46,417 nt of DNA, from assembly GCF_025821665.1 (NCBI RefSeq), contig NZ_JACKSJ010000141.1, positions 1 through 46,417 on the forward strand, written 5' to 3'. Positions 23,391 to 32,052 of this stretch are shown here, piece by piece (position 1 is the first letter of the stretch; the number at the start of each line of letters is the position of its first letter). The notes under the pieces were generated by a model, which was given only the letters and a program-made list of their open reading frames with translations, was not told where the DNA came from and ran no database searches. Made by a program: the position numbers and the translations under genes. The DNA comes from [Mycobacterium] manitobense. GTDB taxonomy: Bacteria > Actinomycetota > Actinomycetes > Mycobacteriales > Mycobacteriaceae.

Positions 23391-25325
23391 ATGACCGCAC
23401 ACGTCGAGCAGTTGGAGTTCCAGGCAGAAGCGCGCCAACTGCTGGATCTGATGATCCACTCGGTGTACTCGAACAAGGACTCCTTCCTCCGCGAGTTGAT
23501 CTCGAACTCCTCCGATGCGCTGGACAAGCTGCGTCTGGAATCGTTGCGGAACAAGGACCTGGACGTCGACACCTCTGACCTCCACATCGAGCTCGAGGTG
23601 AATAAGGAGCAACGCCTGCTGACCGTCAGGGACAACGGCATCGGTATGACGCGTGCCGAGGTCGTCGATCTGATCGGCACCCTCGCGAAGTCGGGTACGG
23701 CGGAGGTCCGCCGGAAACTGCGTGAGGCCAAGAACGCCGCCGCATCCGAGGAGCTCATCGGCCAGTTCGGCATCGGTTTCTACTCGACGTTCATGGTGGC
23801 CGACGAGGTCGTGCTGCTCACCCGCAAGGCCGGCGAGGGCGCCGCAACCCGTTGGGTGTCCAGCGGTGACGGCACCTACACCGTCGAATCCGTCGACGAT
23901 GCCCCGCAGGGCACGTCGGTGACGCTGCACCTGAAGCCCGAGGACGCAGAGGACGAGCTGCACGACTACACCTCGGAGTGGAAGATCCGGGAGCTGGTGA
24001 AGAAGTACTCCGACTTCATCGCCTGGCCCATCCGGATGCAGGTCGAGCGCCGTTCCCCCGCCCCGGAGGAGGGCGCAGAGGAACAGGCCACGGTCGAGAC
24101 GCAGACCCTCAACTCGATGAAGGCGCTGTGGACGAAGTCGAAAGACGAGGTCCCCGAGGAGGAATACAAAGAGTTCTACAAGCACGTCGCGCACGCCTGG
24201 GACGACCCGCTCGAGGTCATAGCGATGAAGGCGGAGGGCACCTTCGAGTACCAGGCGCTGCTGTTCATTCCCTCGCACGCACCGTTCGACCTGTTCACCA
24301 GGGATGCCAGGACCGGTGTGCAGCTGTACGTCAAGCGCGTCTTCGTCATGGCCGACTGTGACCAGCTGATCCCCGGCTACCTGCGCTTCGTCAAGGGTGT
24401 GGTCGATGCAGAGGATATGTCTCTCAACGTGTCCCGCGAGATCCTGCAGCAGGACCGGCAGCTCACCGCGATCCGTCGACGGCTGACCAAGAAGGTCCTC
24501 TCGACGATCAAGACGGTGCAGGCGGAGCGGCCGCAGGACTACGCCACCCTCTGGACGCAGTTCGGCGCGGTCCTCAAAGAGGGCCTGATGTCGGACGTCG
24601 ACAACCAGGACACGCTGTTGCGCATCTCGTCGTTCGCCTCCACGCACAGCGACGACGAACTCACGACGTTGGCGTCGTACGTCGAGCGCATGAAGGACGG
24701 TCAGAAGCAGATCTTCTACGCCACCGGGCAATCACGGGAGCAACTGCTGAAGTCGCCGCATCTCGAGGCGTTCAAGGCCAAGGGTTACGAGGTGCTGCTG
24801 CTCACCGACCCCGTCGACGAGGTGTGGGTCGGATCGGTGCCCGAGTTCGACGGCAAACCGCTGCAATCGGTCGCCAAGGGCGAGGTCGACCTCGACTCCG
24901 ACGACGAAAAGGCCGCGCACGAAGAGGAGCGCGAGGAGCAGCAACGGGACTTCGCCGACCTGCTGACCTGGCTCAAGGAGACGCTGGCCGAACACGTCAA
25001 GGAGGTGCGGTTGTCGACGCGCCTCACCGAGTCGCCCGCCTGCCTGATCACCGACACGTTCGGCATCACGCCGGCGCTCGCGCGAATGTACAAGGCTTCC
25101 GGACAGGCGATACCCGTCGGGAAGCGCATCCTCGAACTCAATCCGAAGCACGCACTGGTCACCGGCCTCCAGCAGGCGCACCAGAGCCGCGGCGCCGACG
25201 ACCCTTCCCTCGGCGAGACCGCCGAACTGCTCTACGGCACTGCGCTTCTCGCCGAAGGCGACGTGCCCGACGACCCGGCGAGATTCGCCGGACTACTCGC
25301 GAACCGGCTGTCCCGCACGGTCTAG
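23391..25325 (+). CDS. htpG: Molecular chaperone HtpG (bacterial Hsp90)
   Basis: This 644-aa protein is very close to the mycobacterial HtpG over its full length (family about 645 aa). The N-terminal GHKL ATPase shows LRELISNSSDALDK, DNGIGM, GTLAKSG and GQFGIGFYS. The middle domain has SLNVSREILQQDRQ, with the dimerisation domain at the C-terminus. It is a cytosolic ATP-dependent folding chaperone. The frame is open further upstream, but ATG 23391 (MTAHVEQLEFQAEAR) matches the known N-terminus. It lies between the Mas-like PKS (divergent) and the FAAL (85 bp downstream, same strand). This is unusual company and may mean it helps fold the megasynthases, but that is inference. Confidence 0.96.
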   Translation: MTAHVEQLEFQAEARQLLDLMIHSVYSNKDSFLRELISNSSDALDKLRLESLRNKDLDVDTSDLHIELEVNKEQRLLTVRDNGIGMTRAEVVDLIGTLAKSGTAEVRRKLREAKNAAASEELIGQFGIGFYSTFMVADEVVLLTRKAGEGAATRWVSSGDGTYTVESVDDAPQGTSVTLHLKPEDAEDELHDYTSEWKIRELVKKYSDFIAWPIRMQVERRSPAPEEGAEEQATVETQTLNSMKALWTKSKDEVPEEEYKEFYKHVAHAWDDPLEVIAMKAEGTFEYQALLFIPSHAPFDLFTRDARTGVQLYVKRVFVMADCDQLIPGYLRFVKGVVDAEDMSLNVSREILQQDRQLTAIRRRLTKKVLSTIKTVQAERPQDYATLWTQFGAVLKEGLMSDVDNQDTLLRISSFASTHSDDELTTLASYVERMKDGQKQIFYATGQSREQLLKSPHLEAFKAKGYEVLLLTDPVDEVWVGSVPEFDGKPLQSVAKGEVDLDSDDEKAAHEEEREEQQRDFADLLTWLKETLAEHVKEVRLSTRLTESPACLITDTFGITPALARMYKASGQAIPVGKRILELNPKHALVTGLQQAHQSRGADDPSLGETAELLYGTALLAEGDVPDDPARFAGLLANRLSRTV

Positions 25326-25410
25326 AACCCGTCACACCGCGAAAGAGGTGGTGCCAAGTGAGCCAGCAAACGTCATTTCGGCGCGTTCGGAAGAGTCGTC
25401 ACGGTAGGTT

Positions 25411-27156
25411 GTGCACGTGACCGAGACCTCGATCCCCGGCGTGCTGCTCGAGCGTGCGAGCTTGCAGCCCAATGACACAGCGTTCACCTTCGTCGATTAC
25501 GACAAGGACTGGAACGGCGTCGCGGAGAGCCTGACGTGGTCGCAGCTCTACCGGCGCACAGTGAATGTCGCCAACCGCCTCGAGGAATGCGGATCCGAGG
25601 GGGATCGTGCCGTCATCCTCGCGCCGCAGGGAATGGATTACGTCGTCGCCTTCCTCGGCGCACTGCAGGCCGGCCAGATCGCGGTCCCGCTCTCGGTGCC
25701 CATGGGCGGTGCCACCGACGAGCGGGTGAGCTCGGTGATGACCGATGCGTCGCCTGCCGTGGTGATCACCACCTCGGCGGTCTCGGGCGTCGTCGGGGAG
25801 TACGTCGTGCCAGGTGCGGACGGGGCCGCGCCGGCCGTGGTCGAGATCGACTCGTTGGACCTCGACGGATCGATGGGTTCCGGCGCAGGCCGGGAGGAAT
25901 TCCCGGACAACGCATTCCTTCAGTACACGTCCGGTTCCACCCGCACGCCCGCGGGCGTCGTGATGTCGCACAGCAACATCCTCGAGAACTTCCGGCAGTG
26001 GGCCGCCGGGTACTTCTACGCCTTCGGAAACACCGCGCCGCCCGGAACCACCGTGGTGTCGTGGCTGCCGTTCTATCACGACATGGGTCTCTACCTCGGC
26101 GTGTGCGCACCTGTCCTCTTGGGCGTTCCCGCCGTCCTGACCAGCCCGGTGTCATTCCTGCAGAGGCCCGCTCGTTGGATGCAGTTGGCGGCGGGCAACA
26201 CCAAGGCCTACACCGCGGGCCCGAACTTCGCCTTCGAGGTGGCGGCGCGCAAGACCTCGGATGAGGACATGGCCGGCCTCGACCTCTCGGACGTGCTGGT
26301 CATCGCGACCGGTGCGGAGCGGGTACACCCGGCCACCCTGGAGCGGTTCACCCAGCGGTTCACGTCCCTTGGTCTGGACCCAGCGGTGATCCGGCCCTCC
26401 TACGGGCTGGCCGAGGCGACCGTGTACGTGGCGACCGACACCACCCCCGCGCCGCCGTCGATCGTGCGCTTCGAATCGGAGAATCTGACGGCGGGCAAGG
26501 CCGAGCGAAGCGCGGACCAAGCTGGCACGCCGCTGGTCAGTTACGGGGCTCCGGCGTCGCCGATGGTGCGCATCGTCGATCCAGACACCGGCACCGAGTG
26601 CCCGGCCGGCACCGTCGGTGAGATCTGGGTGCACGGCGACAACGTCGCGAAGGGCTACTGGCAGAAGCCGGAGGAGACCGCCAAGACGTTCGGCGCATCC
26701 ATCGTTACCCCGTCGGCGGGTACGCCGGAGGGCCCGTGGCTGCGCACCGGTGACTCGGGCTTCCTGTCCGACGGCGAGATGTTCATCATCGGCCGCATCA
26801 AGGATCTCTTGATCGTCTACGGCCGCAACCATTCCCCTGACGACATCGAGGCCACGGTGCAGGAGATCTCGCGGGGCCGCTGCGCGGCGATCGCGGTCCC
26901 GGACAGTCAGACCGAGAAGCTCGTGGTGATCGTGGAGGTGAAGCGAAAGGGCGCCACCGACGAGGAGGTCGCCGATCACCTCAACCGGCTCAAGGGCGAG
27001 GTGGCGTCGGCGATTTCGAACACGCACGGACTCAGCGTCGCCGACCTGGTGCTGGTGGGCCCCGGTGCCATTCCGATCACCACGAGCGGCAAGGTCCGGC
27101 GGGCGTCGTGTGTCGAGCAGTACCGACACGGTCAGTTCGCCCGCGCGGACGCTTAG
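25411..27156 (+). CDS. FadD23/FadD28-type long-chain fatty-acyl-AMP ligase (FAAL)
   Basis: This protein of about 580 aa adenylates long-chain fatty acids and passes the acyl-adenylate to a PKS or NRPS carrier, rather than to CoA. Motifs in order: [18 protein letters not shown] (~170), [54 protein letters not shown] and TTSGKVRR near the C-terminus. All match the FadD28/FadD23 group that serves Mas and Pks2. Starts at GTG 25411 and GTG 25417 are both possible. A TAGGTT hexamer at 25405-25410 would place +1 at about 25417, fitting a leaderless mRNA. The gene is presumably the acyl loader for the Mas-like PKS. It ends 13 bp before the convergent Mn catalase gene. Confidence 0.94.
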   Translation: MHVTETSIPGVLLERASLQPNDTAFTFVDYDKDWNGVAESLTWSQLYRRTVNVANRLEECGSEGDRAVILAPQGMDYVVAFLGALQAGQIAVPLSVPMGGATDERVSSVMTDASPAVVITTSAVSGVVGEYVVPGADGAAPAVVEIDSLDLDGSMGSGAGREEFPDNAFLQYTSGSTRTPAGVVMSHSNILENFRQWAAGYFYAFGNTAPPGTTVVSWLPFYHDMGLYLGVCAPVLLGVPAVLTSPVSFLQRPARWMQLAAGNTKAYTAGPNFAFEVAARKTSDEDMAGLDLSDVLVIATGAERVHPATLERFTQRFTSLGLDPAVIRPSYGLAEATVYVATDTTPAPPSIVRFESENLTAGKAERSADQAGTPLVSYGAPASPMVRIVDPDTGTECPAGTVGEIWVHGDNVAKGYWQKPEETAKTFGASIVTPSAGTPEGPWLRTGDSGFLSDGEMFIIGRIKDLLIVYGRNHSPDDIEATVQEISRGRCAAIAVPDSQTEKLVVIVEVKRKGATDEEVADHLNRLKGEVASAISNTHGLSVADLVLVGPGAIPITTSGKVRRASCVEQYRHGQFARADA

Positions 27157-27169
27157 CCGCCCGTAGCCG

Positions 27170-28105
27170 TCAGGACTTCTCGATCGAGTCGATCTCCACC
27201 TCGGCGGTCGCCTGGATCAGGGCCAGCAGTTCCTTGTCCAGGCCCGGCGCGAACTCCTCGCGGCGTTCCGGTGCGATGGTCATCGGGAAGCCCTCGGGCA
27301 TCACGGCGGTGCTCAGTTCGGTGCCGTCGTTCGAGGGCGAGGCGCCACGGTAGAGCTTCGCCGCCTGGCTCGCGTCGTCGGCGTCGAAGGTGAACTGGAC
27401 GCTCTGCAGGCCCTTGTCGAGCAGCTTCTTCACCTCGGGGAACTGCTCGGCATTGGTCTTCGGGATGGGCAGCACGGCACCCCAGTTGACACCGAGACTC
27501 TCCAGCGCCTTGGCGAAGGCGTTCTCGTGCGCCTGGTCGCGCACGATGAGATACGAGATCGTCGAACGCGCCGTCTTGTTGGCCGTCATCTCGTAGATGC
27601 GGCACTTCTGCAGCCGCCCGGTCGACTCGAGCATCAGGTTGTAGAGCAGGTCGAGCACCAGATTGCCGCTGTTGTAGACATAGGACCCCAGCCAGGGGTT
27701 GCCTGCCGCGTCGACGGGCATCGCGCCCTGGGCGCCGACAAGGTAGTGGTGGATGTTGCTGTGGTCCAGTGCGATCTTCAGCGGCGTCGCGCCCTTGGCG
27801 CCCGGCTTGTCCACCGGATCGGTCGGCTTGCCCTGGTATTCCGGTGAGCCGTCGAGCAGCCGCGAGATGGTGGTGCCGATCAGCTCCACATGGCTGATCT
27901 CCTCGGTGCCCACCCCCTGCAGCAGGTCCTTGTAGGGCTTGGCCGTCACGTCGCCGCGGAAGTTCATGCTCTGGAACAGGTACTGCATCATCGTGCGCAT
28001 CTCGCCGAACTGGCCGCCGAGGCCCTCCTGCAGCGCGTTCGCCGCAGCGGGATCAGGCTCGTCGACGGCGATCTCGTTGATCAGTTGCTGGGTGTGTAGG
28101 TACAT
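27170..28105 (-). CDS. Non-haem dimanganese catalase
   Basis: This 311-aa ferritin-like four-helix protein disproportionates hydrogen peroxide in the cytosol. The five dimetal ligands of the Lactobacillus enzyme (E35, E66, H69, E148, H181) are found here as Glu35, Glu69, His72, Glu160 and His193, at consistent spacing. ATG is preceded by GGGAGAGACAG. The upstream region is shared with the divergent 40-aa gene, and a GGGTAG element lies upstream. Mn catalases in mycobacteria are stress-associated, and one is reported in the M. smegmatis SigF regulon, from memory. The gene is convergent with the FAAL and probably not functionally tied to it. Confidence 0.93.
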   Translation of the reverse strand: MYLHTQQLINEIAVDEPDPAAANALQEGLGGQFGEMRTMMQYLFQSMNFRGDVTAKPYKDLLQGVGTEEISHVELIGTTISRLLDGSPEYQGKPTDPVDKPGAKGATPLKIALDHSNIHHYLVGAQGAMPVDAAGNPWLGSYVYNSGNLVLDLLYNLMLESTGRLQKCRIYEMTANKTARSTISYLIVRDQAHENAFAKALESLGVNWGAVLPIPKTNAEQFPEVKKLLDKGLQSVQFTFDADDASQAAKLYRGASPSNDGTELSTAVMPEGFPMTIAPERREEFAPGLDKELLALIQATAEVEIDSIEKS

Positions 28106-28158
28106 CTGTCTCTCCCTGTGGTCGCCACCGCCCGTGGAGTTGGGCAGCGCGTAGAGGA

Positions 28159-28182
28159 CTACCCAATCCCTGGCGTCGAACC
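28159..28182 (-). promoter_or_regulatory. SigF-like promoter candidate for Mn catalase
   Basis: On the minus strand GGTT (28182-28179) is followed after 14 nt by GGGTAG (28164-28159). This is near the mycobacterial SigF pattern GTTT-N15-17-GGGTA, with a slightly short spacer. It lies about 54 bp upstream of the catalase ATG. Confidence 0.35.
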
Positions 28183-28205
28183 CGGATGCGCCCCACCAAT
28201 CTTGA

Positions 28206-28231
28206 GATTGCCCGCGGACCCCACCGGGTAC
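28206..28231 (+). promoter_or_regulatory. SigF-like promoter candidate for the 40-aa protein
   Basis: GATT (28206-28209), 16 nt, then GGGTAC (28226-28231) resembles the SigF pattern with one -35 mismatch. It would start transcription about 30 nt upstream of the small ORF, leaving room for its AAGGAG ribosome site. Confidence 0.4.
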
Positions 28232-28268
28232 TGCTGCACGGACCGACCATCGACAAGGAGCGCAGCGA

Positions 28269-28391
28269 ATGACGTCTCAGGAACCCACCACACCCGCGAC
28301 CGAGGCCGCCGATGACGAGGTGCTCGCACCGGCCACGCCCGGCGCCGAGGCACTTCCGGCGGACGATTCCGGAGATTCCGCGCAGAAGTAG
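28269..28391 (+). CDS. Small acidic hypothetical protein (40 aa)
   Basis: The ATG at 28269 is preceded by AAGGAG at ideal spacing. The frame reads a 40-residue Ala/Pro/Asp/Glu-rich, Cys- and Trp-free protein that looks intrinsically disordered, ending in TAG. A strong terminator begins 15 bp after the stop and a SigF-like promoter lies upstream, so it looks like a complete monocistronic unit. I do not recognise the family. The position divergent from the Mn catalase suggests a stress role, which is inference. Confidence 0.6.
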   Translation: MTSQEPTTPATEAADDEVLAPATPGAEALPADDSGDSAQK

Positions 28392-28406
28392 CCGCGGTAC
28401 AACGCA

Positions 28407-28440
28407 AGAACGGGTCGCTGTGTGAACAGCGACCCGTTCT
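28407..28440. terminator. Bidirectional hairpin terminator
   Basis: AGAACGGGTCGCTGT and its exact reverse complement form a 15-bp perfect stem around the loop GTGA. It sits between the convergent 40-aa gene and the small membrane protein gene, so it can serve both. Only weak T-richness flanks it. Confidence 0.85.
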
Positions 28441-28453
28441 GATCTGCGCCTGG

Positions 28454-28717
28454 TCAGGCCTGCTTGGAGTACCGGATGAGGAAGGCGGCGGACACCACCG
28501 CCGCACCGACGCCCACCGCGACCCAGATCACCGCGGAGAAGATCAGCGACGCCGCCGAGAATCCGACACCGGAGAGCACCGACGCCGAGTACAACAGCCA
28601 GAACACGCGGTAGAGCGACCACAGCGCGGTCATTCCGGCGAAGATGCCGAGCACCAGGCTGGGAGTGCGCTCCACGCGGTCGACCTGTTCCTGGACGCGG
28701 GTGGGGATGATGTTCAT
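28454..28717 (-). CDS. Small integral membrane protein (87 aa), unknown function
   Basis: This 87-aa protein has two predicted membrane helices (about 22-45 and 55-80), a charged N-terminus with RVQEQVDRVER and a short basic tail. ATG 28717 is chosen over one 42 bp upstream because AAAGGAAG lies 9 bp before it. I recognise no family. It converges on the 40-aa gene across the terminator and is divergent from the lipase gene. Confidence 0.65.
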   Translation of the reverse strand: MNIIPTRVQEQVDRVERTPSLVLGIFAGMTALWSLYRVFWLLYSASVLSGVGFSAASLIFSAVIWVAVGVGAAVVSAAFLIRYSKQA

Positions 28718-28827
28718 CGTTGCTTCCTTTCGTCGTGCGCGCCGCTGCGGCGTCGCCATGACGGGAAGTGAAGTCGCCCTGAGCGGCTACCGATCACAAA
28801 CTGCCGCCCACCCTGAGGGGATACCGT

Positions 28828-30180
28828 GTGACGATGGATCAGCGCCCGGGGTTTGCCGACGACGGAGCCGAGTGGTCCGCGCCGCACGAGGAACTCCGTG
28901 CCGGGGCACGCCCGGTCCTGCCGGGTGACGACCCGTTCTACCAACCGCCGCCGGGATTCGAGCGGACCGCTCCCGGCACGGTGCTGCGGTCCCGCGACGT
29001 GCAGTTGGCGTTCCTCGGCGTGATCCCGCAGCGCTTCACCGCCACCCAACTGCTGTACCGGACCACCGACCTGGACGACGCGGCGTCGACCACCGTCACC
29101 ACCGTGCTGACGCCATCGGAGCGGACACCCGACATGGTCTGCCCGATTGTGTCCTACCAGTGCGCCATCGACGCCGTCACCGGCCGCTGTTTCCCGTCCT
29201 ATGCCCTGCAACGGCGGGCCAAGGCCGCCGGCTCGCTGGCGCAGTTCGAGCTGTTGCTCATCGTCGCCGCACTCGCCGAGGGCTGGGCGGTCTCGGTGCC
29301 CGACCACGGCGGGCCGCACGGCGTGTTCGGCGCTCCCTTCGAACCCGGCTACTGCGTGCTCGACGGTCTGCGTGCGGCGCTGAACTTCGAACCCCTCGGT
29401 CTCTCCGCATCGGCGCCGATCGGCCTGTGGGGATACTCCGGCGGCGGGCTGGCCGCCGCGTGGGCCGCCGAGATGTACGACGGCTACGCGCCGGAACTCA
29501 ACATCGTCGGCGCCGTACTCGGTTCACCGGTCGGCGATCTAGGGAGCACCTATCACCGACTCAACGGCAAGTTCTTCTCCGGCCTGCCGACGATGGTGGT
29601 GGTCGCCCTGATGCACAGCTATCCCGAGTTCAAGCGTGTCATCGAGAAGCACGCCAGCGCCGAAGGCAGGGCGCTGATCGAGAAACTCACGAAGATGACG
29701 ACCGCTCAGGCTGTGGTGCGGATGAGGAAGCAGGACATGGCCGGCATGCTCGACCATCCGCTCGAGGAGATCCTCGAGATGCCGGAAGTGCAGCACGTCT
29801 TCGACAACATCAGACTCGGCATCGCCGCCCCCACCATGCCCGTGCTGATCGTGCAGGCGGTGCACGACCGCATCATCTCGGTCGACGACATCGACCGGCT
29901 GGCAGCCACTTACGCCGCCGGCGGCACGAACGTCACCTATCACCGCGACAAGTTCTGCGAGCACATCCTGCTGCACCCGTTGTCCGCCCCGATGGCGCTC
30001 CGGTGGCTGCGCGACCGCTTCGACGCCAGGCCGGTCGACGAGAACCGCCTGCGTACGACGTGGCCGACGGTGTTCAACCCGTCGACTTACCGCGGACTGG
30101 GCAGGCTCGCCGTGGTGAGCGCGAAGGTGATCACCGGGCGGGGCGTCGAGCGTCGCCCGCTGTCGGCGACCGACCGCTGA
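28828..30180 (+). CDS. LIP-family (secretory lipase-type) alpha/beta hydrolase
   Basis: This 450-aa protein matches the actinobacterial LIP lipase family. It has the nucleophile motif GYSGGG (Ser204), a [10 protein letters not shown] segment with the probable catalytic Asp, and the His in FCEHILLHP. Family members hydrolyse triacylglycerols or other lipid esters. I see no clear N-terminal signal peptide: the N-terminus is acidic and polar, so secretion by the usual route is doubtful. The start is GTG 28828 behind GAGGGG; ATG 28834 is an alternative. It appears monocistronic. Confidence 0.85.
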   Translation: MTMDQRPGFADDGAEWSAPHEELRAGARPVLPGDDPFYQPPPGFERTAPGTVLRSRDVQLAFLGVIPQRFTATQLLYRTTDLDDAASTTVTTVLTPSERTPDMVCPIVSYQCAIDAVTGRCFPSYALQRRAKAAGSLAQFELLLIVAALAEGWAVSVPDHGGPHGVFGAPFEPGYCVLDGLRAALNFEPLGLSASAPIGLWGYSGGGLAAAWAAEMYDGYAPELNIVGAVLGSPVGDLGSTYHRLNGKFFSGLPTMVVVALMHSYPEFKRVIEKHASAEGRALIEKLTKMTTAQAVVRMRKQDMAGMLDHPLEEILEMPEVQHVFDNIRLGIAAPTMPVLIVQAVHDRIISVDDIDRLAATYAAGGTNVTYHRDKFCEHILLHPLSAPMALRWLRDRFDARPVDENRLRTTWPTVFNPSTYRGLGRLAVVSAKVITGRGVERRPLSATDR

Positions 30181-30269
30181 GCGCGCGTCCGCTCGTGCTT
30201 GAAAACTAAAATTCTGCACCCTGTGTCAAAAGACATTCCGAGTCAAGATCAGCCAGTAATTTCCTGGGC

Positions 30270-30449
30270 ATGGTGGGCGTCACCGGTGGGACGTGTCCGC
30301 GATGTGGCGCGGCACTGGTCGAGATCGAATCGCGGGCTGCGTGGAGATGTCCGCCGCGTGAGGGGGCGGATCACTTCTACATGCGATGGGACGGCGGCGG
30401 CGAGTCCTACGCCGTCATCGATCCGGACAACGTCTACAAACCTTTTTGA
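30270..30449 (+). CDS. Possible small zinc-ribbon-like protein (59 aa)
   Basis: The ATG-initiated frame encodes a 59-aa protein with CPRCG at residues 9-13 and a third Cys at 27 (WRCP), followed by aromatic and acidic residues, ending in YKPF. Paired Cys of this kind usually bind zinc, but a fourth Cys is absent. No good ribosome site is visible, and the upstream 60 bp are AT-richer than the surroundings, as expected for a promoter region. It fills most of the gap between the lipase and TetR genes. I am unsure it is real. Confidence 0.4.
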   Translation: MVGVTGGTCPRCGAALVEIESRAAWRCPPREGADHFYMRWDGGGESYAVIDPDNVYKPF

Positions 30450-30476
30450 ACGATCCGCGCGGTCGAGCGCGATGTC

Positions 30477-30507
30477 TTGACAGAGGATTACTCGGTAACA
30501 CTAGAGT
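30477..30507 (+). promoter_or_regulatory. Promoter of the TetR operon, possibly leaderless
   Basis: A consensus TTGACA (30477-30482), 19 nt, then TAGAGT (30502-30507). The +1 would fall at 30514-30515, the GTG start codon, so the mRNA may lack a leader. No ribosome site precedes the GTG, which supports this reading. Confidence 0.5.
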
Positions 30508-30514
30508 GATCCTC

Positions 30515-31096
30515 GTGCCGACGCGTGGTGGTGGTGACGCCAGGAACCGGTTGCTGACCACGGCCCGCCGCCGCTTCGCCGCCGACGGGGCGTTGTCGCC
30601 GACCCTCGACGAGGTGCGCCGCGAGGCCGAGGTCAGTGTCGGCGCCCTCTACCACCACTTCCCGGACAAGCGGGCGCTGGCTGCGGCGGTGTTCGCGCAG
30701 CTGATCCGCGAGTACCAGGACGGGTTCCTCGAGGCGATCGTCAAGCAACCGACCGCCGAGGGCGGCATCCGGGCGGGCGTCGTCCACCACCTCCGATGGG
30801 TCGTCGCCCATCGTGCCGAAGCCGCACTGCTGCTTGGGGATCGGCTCGACAGCGCCGAACTGCAGGACGCCAACCGCCGGTTCTTCTCCGCCGTCGGTGA
30901 CTGGTGGCGGCCCCACCACGCCTACGGAGCGCTCGGCCCGATGCAGCCCGGGATCACCTCAGCGCTGTGGCTCGGGCCTGCGCAGGAGTACAGCAGGTAC
31001 TGGCTGGCAGGCACCGCCGCGAAGATCTCCAGCCGAACCGTCGAGACGTTCGCCGCGGCCGCATGGGCGGCGCTGCGACAGCACGCCGAGGAGTGA
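30515..31096 (+). CDS. TetR-family transcriptional regulator
   Basis: This 193-aa protein has an N-terminal helix-turn-helix: RNRLLTTARRRFAADG, then LDEVRREAEVSVGALYHHFPDK, the classic TetR GxxYxHFxxK pattern. The all-helical C-terminus (about 60-190) would bind a ligand and dimerise. The frame is open upstream, but GTG 30515 fits the promoter at 30477; GTG 30506 is an alternative. The crotonase gene follows after 5 bp, so the regulator probably controls its own operon. The ligand is unknown, though a CoA ester would fit the neighbours. Confidence 0.88.
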   Translation: MPTRGGGDARNRLLTTARRRFAADGALSPTLDEVRREAEVSVGALYHHFPDKRALAAAVFAQLIREYQDGFLEAIVKQPTAEGGIRAGVVHHLRWVVAHRAEAALLLGDRLDSAELQDANRRFFSAVGDWWRPHHAYGALGPMQPGITSALWLGPAQEYSRYWLAGTAAKISSRTVETFAAAAWAALRQHAEE

Positions 31097-31101
31097 ACTC
31101 C

Positions 31102-31935
31102 ATGTCAGAAGACTCGCTGTACCGCAAGATCCTCGCCGAGGGCGACGCCCCCTCGGCCCCGGCCCGGGTGCACGTCGACCGGCGCGGTGACCGCGCGGTG
31201 ATCACCCTCGACGAACCGGACCGCCTCAACGTGCTGTCGGCACCGCTGGTCCGCCAGCTGCGGCGCGCACTGGTGGCGCTGGCCGACGACGTCGACGTCC
31301 GCACCGTCGTGCTGACAGGCGCCGACCCCGGCTTCAGTGCAGGCGGCGATCTCAAGATGATGCGCACCGCGATCGACCACCTCGACGCCGACGAGGGAAC
31401 CACCGACATCTGGCGATGGATCCGGCGCGAGTTCGGCGGTGTCGCACGGACCATCGCGGGATCGGACACCATCTTCGTCGCGGCGCTCAACGGGCCTGCC
31501 GCGGGCGTCGGGCTGGCCTGGGCCCTGACATGCGACGTCGTCATCGCCAGCGAGCGGGCGGTGCTGGTGCCTGCCTTCGGGCGGCTGGGACTGATCCCGG
31601 AGGTGGGCACCAGCTGGGCGCTCACCCGCCGGCTCGGCTACCAGGGGGCGCTGGCCTTCTTCCTGCGCGGCGAACACATCGACGCGCAGACCGCACGCGA
31701 GCTCGGGTTGGTGCAGGAGGTGGTCGAGCACGACCAGCTGCTGCAGGCGGCCGACGACTGGTGCACCCGCGTCGCGCAACTGCCCGCCCACGCGGTGGCC
31801 ATGACCAAGTCACTGCTGCGAGGCGCCGCCGACACGAGCTGGCATCAGTCGTTGGCGTTCGAGGAGTTCGCCGAGCCGAACTGTTTCTCCACCGCGGCAT
31901 TCGCCGGCAGCGTCGGCGCCATGCTCGGACGCTGA
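31102..31935 (+). CDS. Enoyl-CoA hydratase/isomerase family protein (crotonase fold)
   Basis: This 277-aa protein has both oxyanion-hole segments: FSAGGDLKMM and ALNGPAAGVGLAWALTCD. In place of the hydratase GxIPGAGG with two catalytic glutamates it has RLGLIPEVGTSW, a pattern nearer the PaaG-like isomerase branch, so hydratase activity should not be assumed. It acts on a CoA ester. ATG 31102 is behind GAGGAG that overlaps the end of tetR. A 117-bp gap separates it from the VOC gene, so a second promoter there is possible (TAGCAT at 31997-32002). Confidence 0.87.
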   Translation: MSEDSLYRKILAEGDAPSAPARVHVDRRGDRAVITLDEPDRLNVLSAPLVRQLRRALVALADDVDVRTVVLTGADPGFSAGGDLKMMRTAIDHLDADEGTTDIWRWIRREFGGVARTIAGSDTIFVAALNGPAAGVGLAWALTCDVVIASERAVLVPAFGRLGLIPEVGTSWALTRRLGYQGALAFFLRGEHIDAQTARELGLVQEVVEHDQLLQAADDWCTRVAQLPAHAVAMTKSLLRGAADTSWHQSLAFEEFAEPNCFSTAAFAGSVGAMLGR

Positions 31936-32052
31936 GTCACCCGGAGCGCATCACATCGGTGCGACGAAACGCCCACCATGACGCTGAGCGGGCGCTTAGC
32001 ATGGCGAGGGCCCCGTCGCTCCGACCGGCTCTCTTCGCACGGGAGGTTCGCC

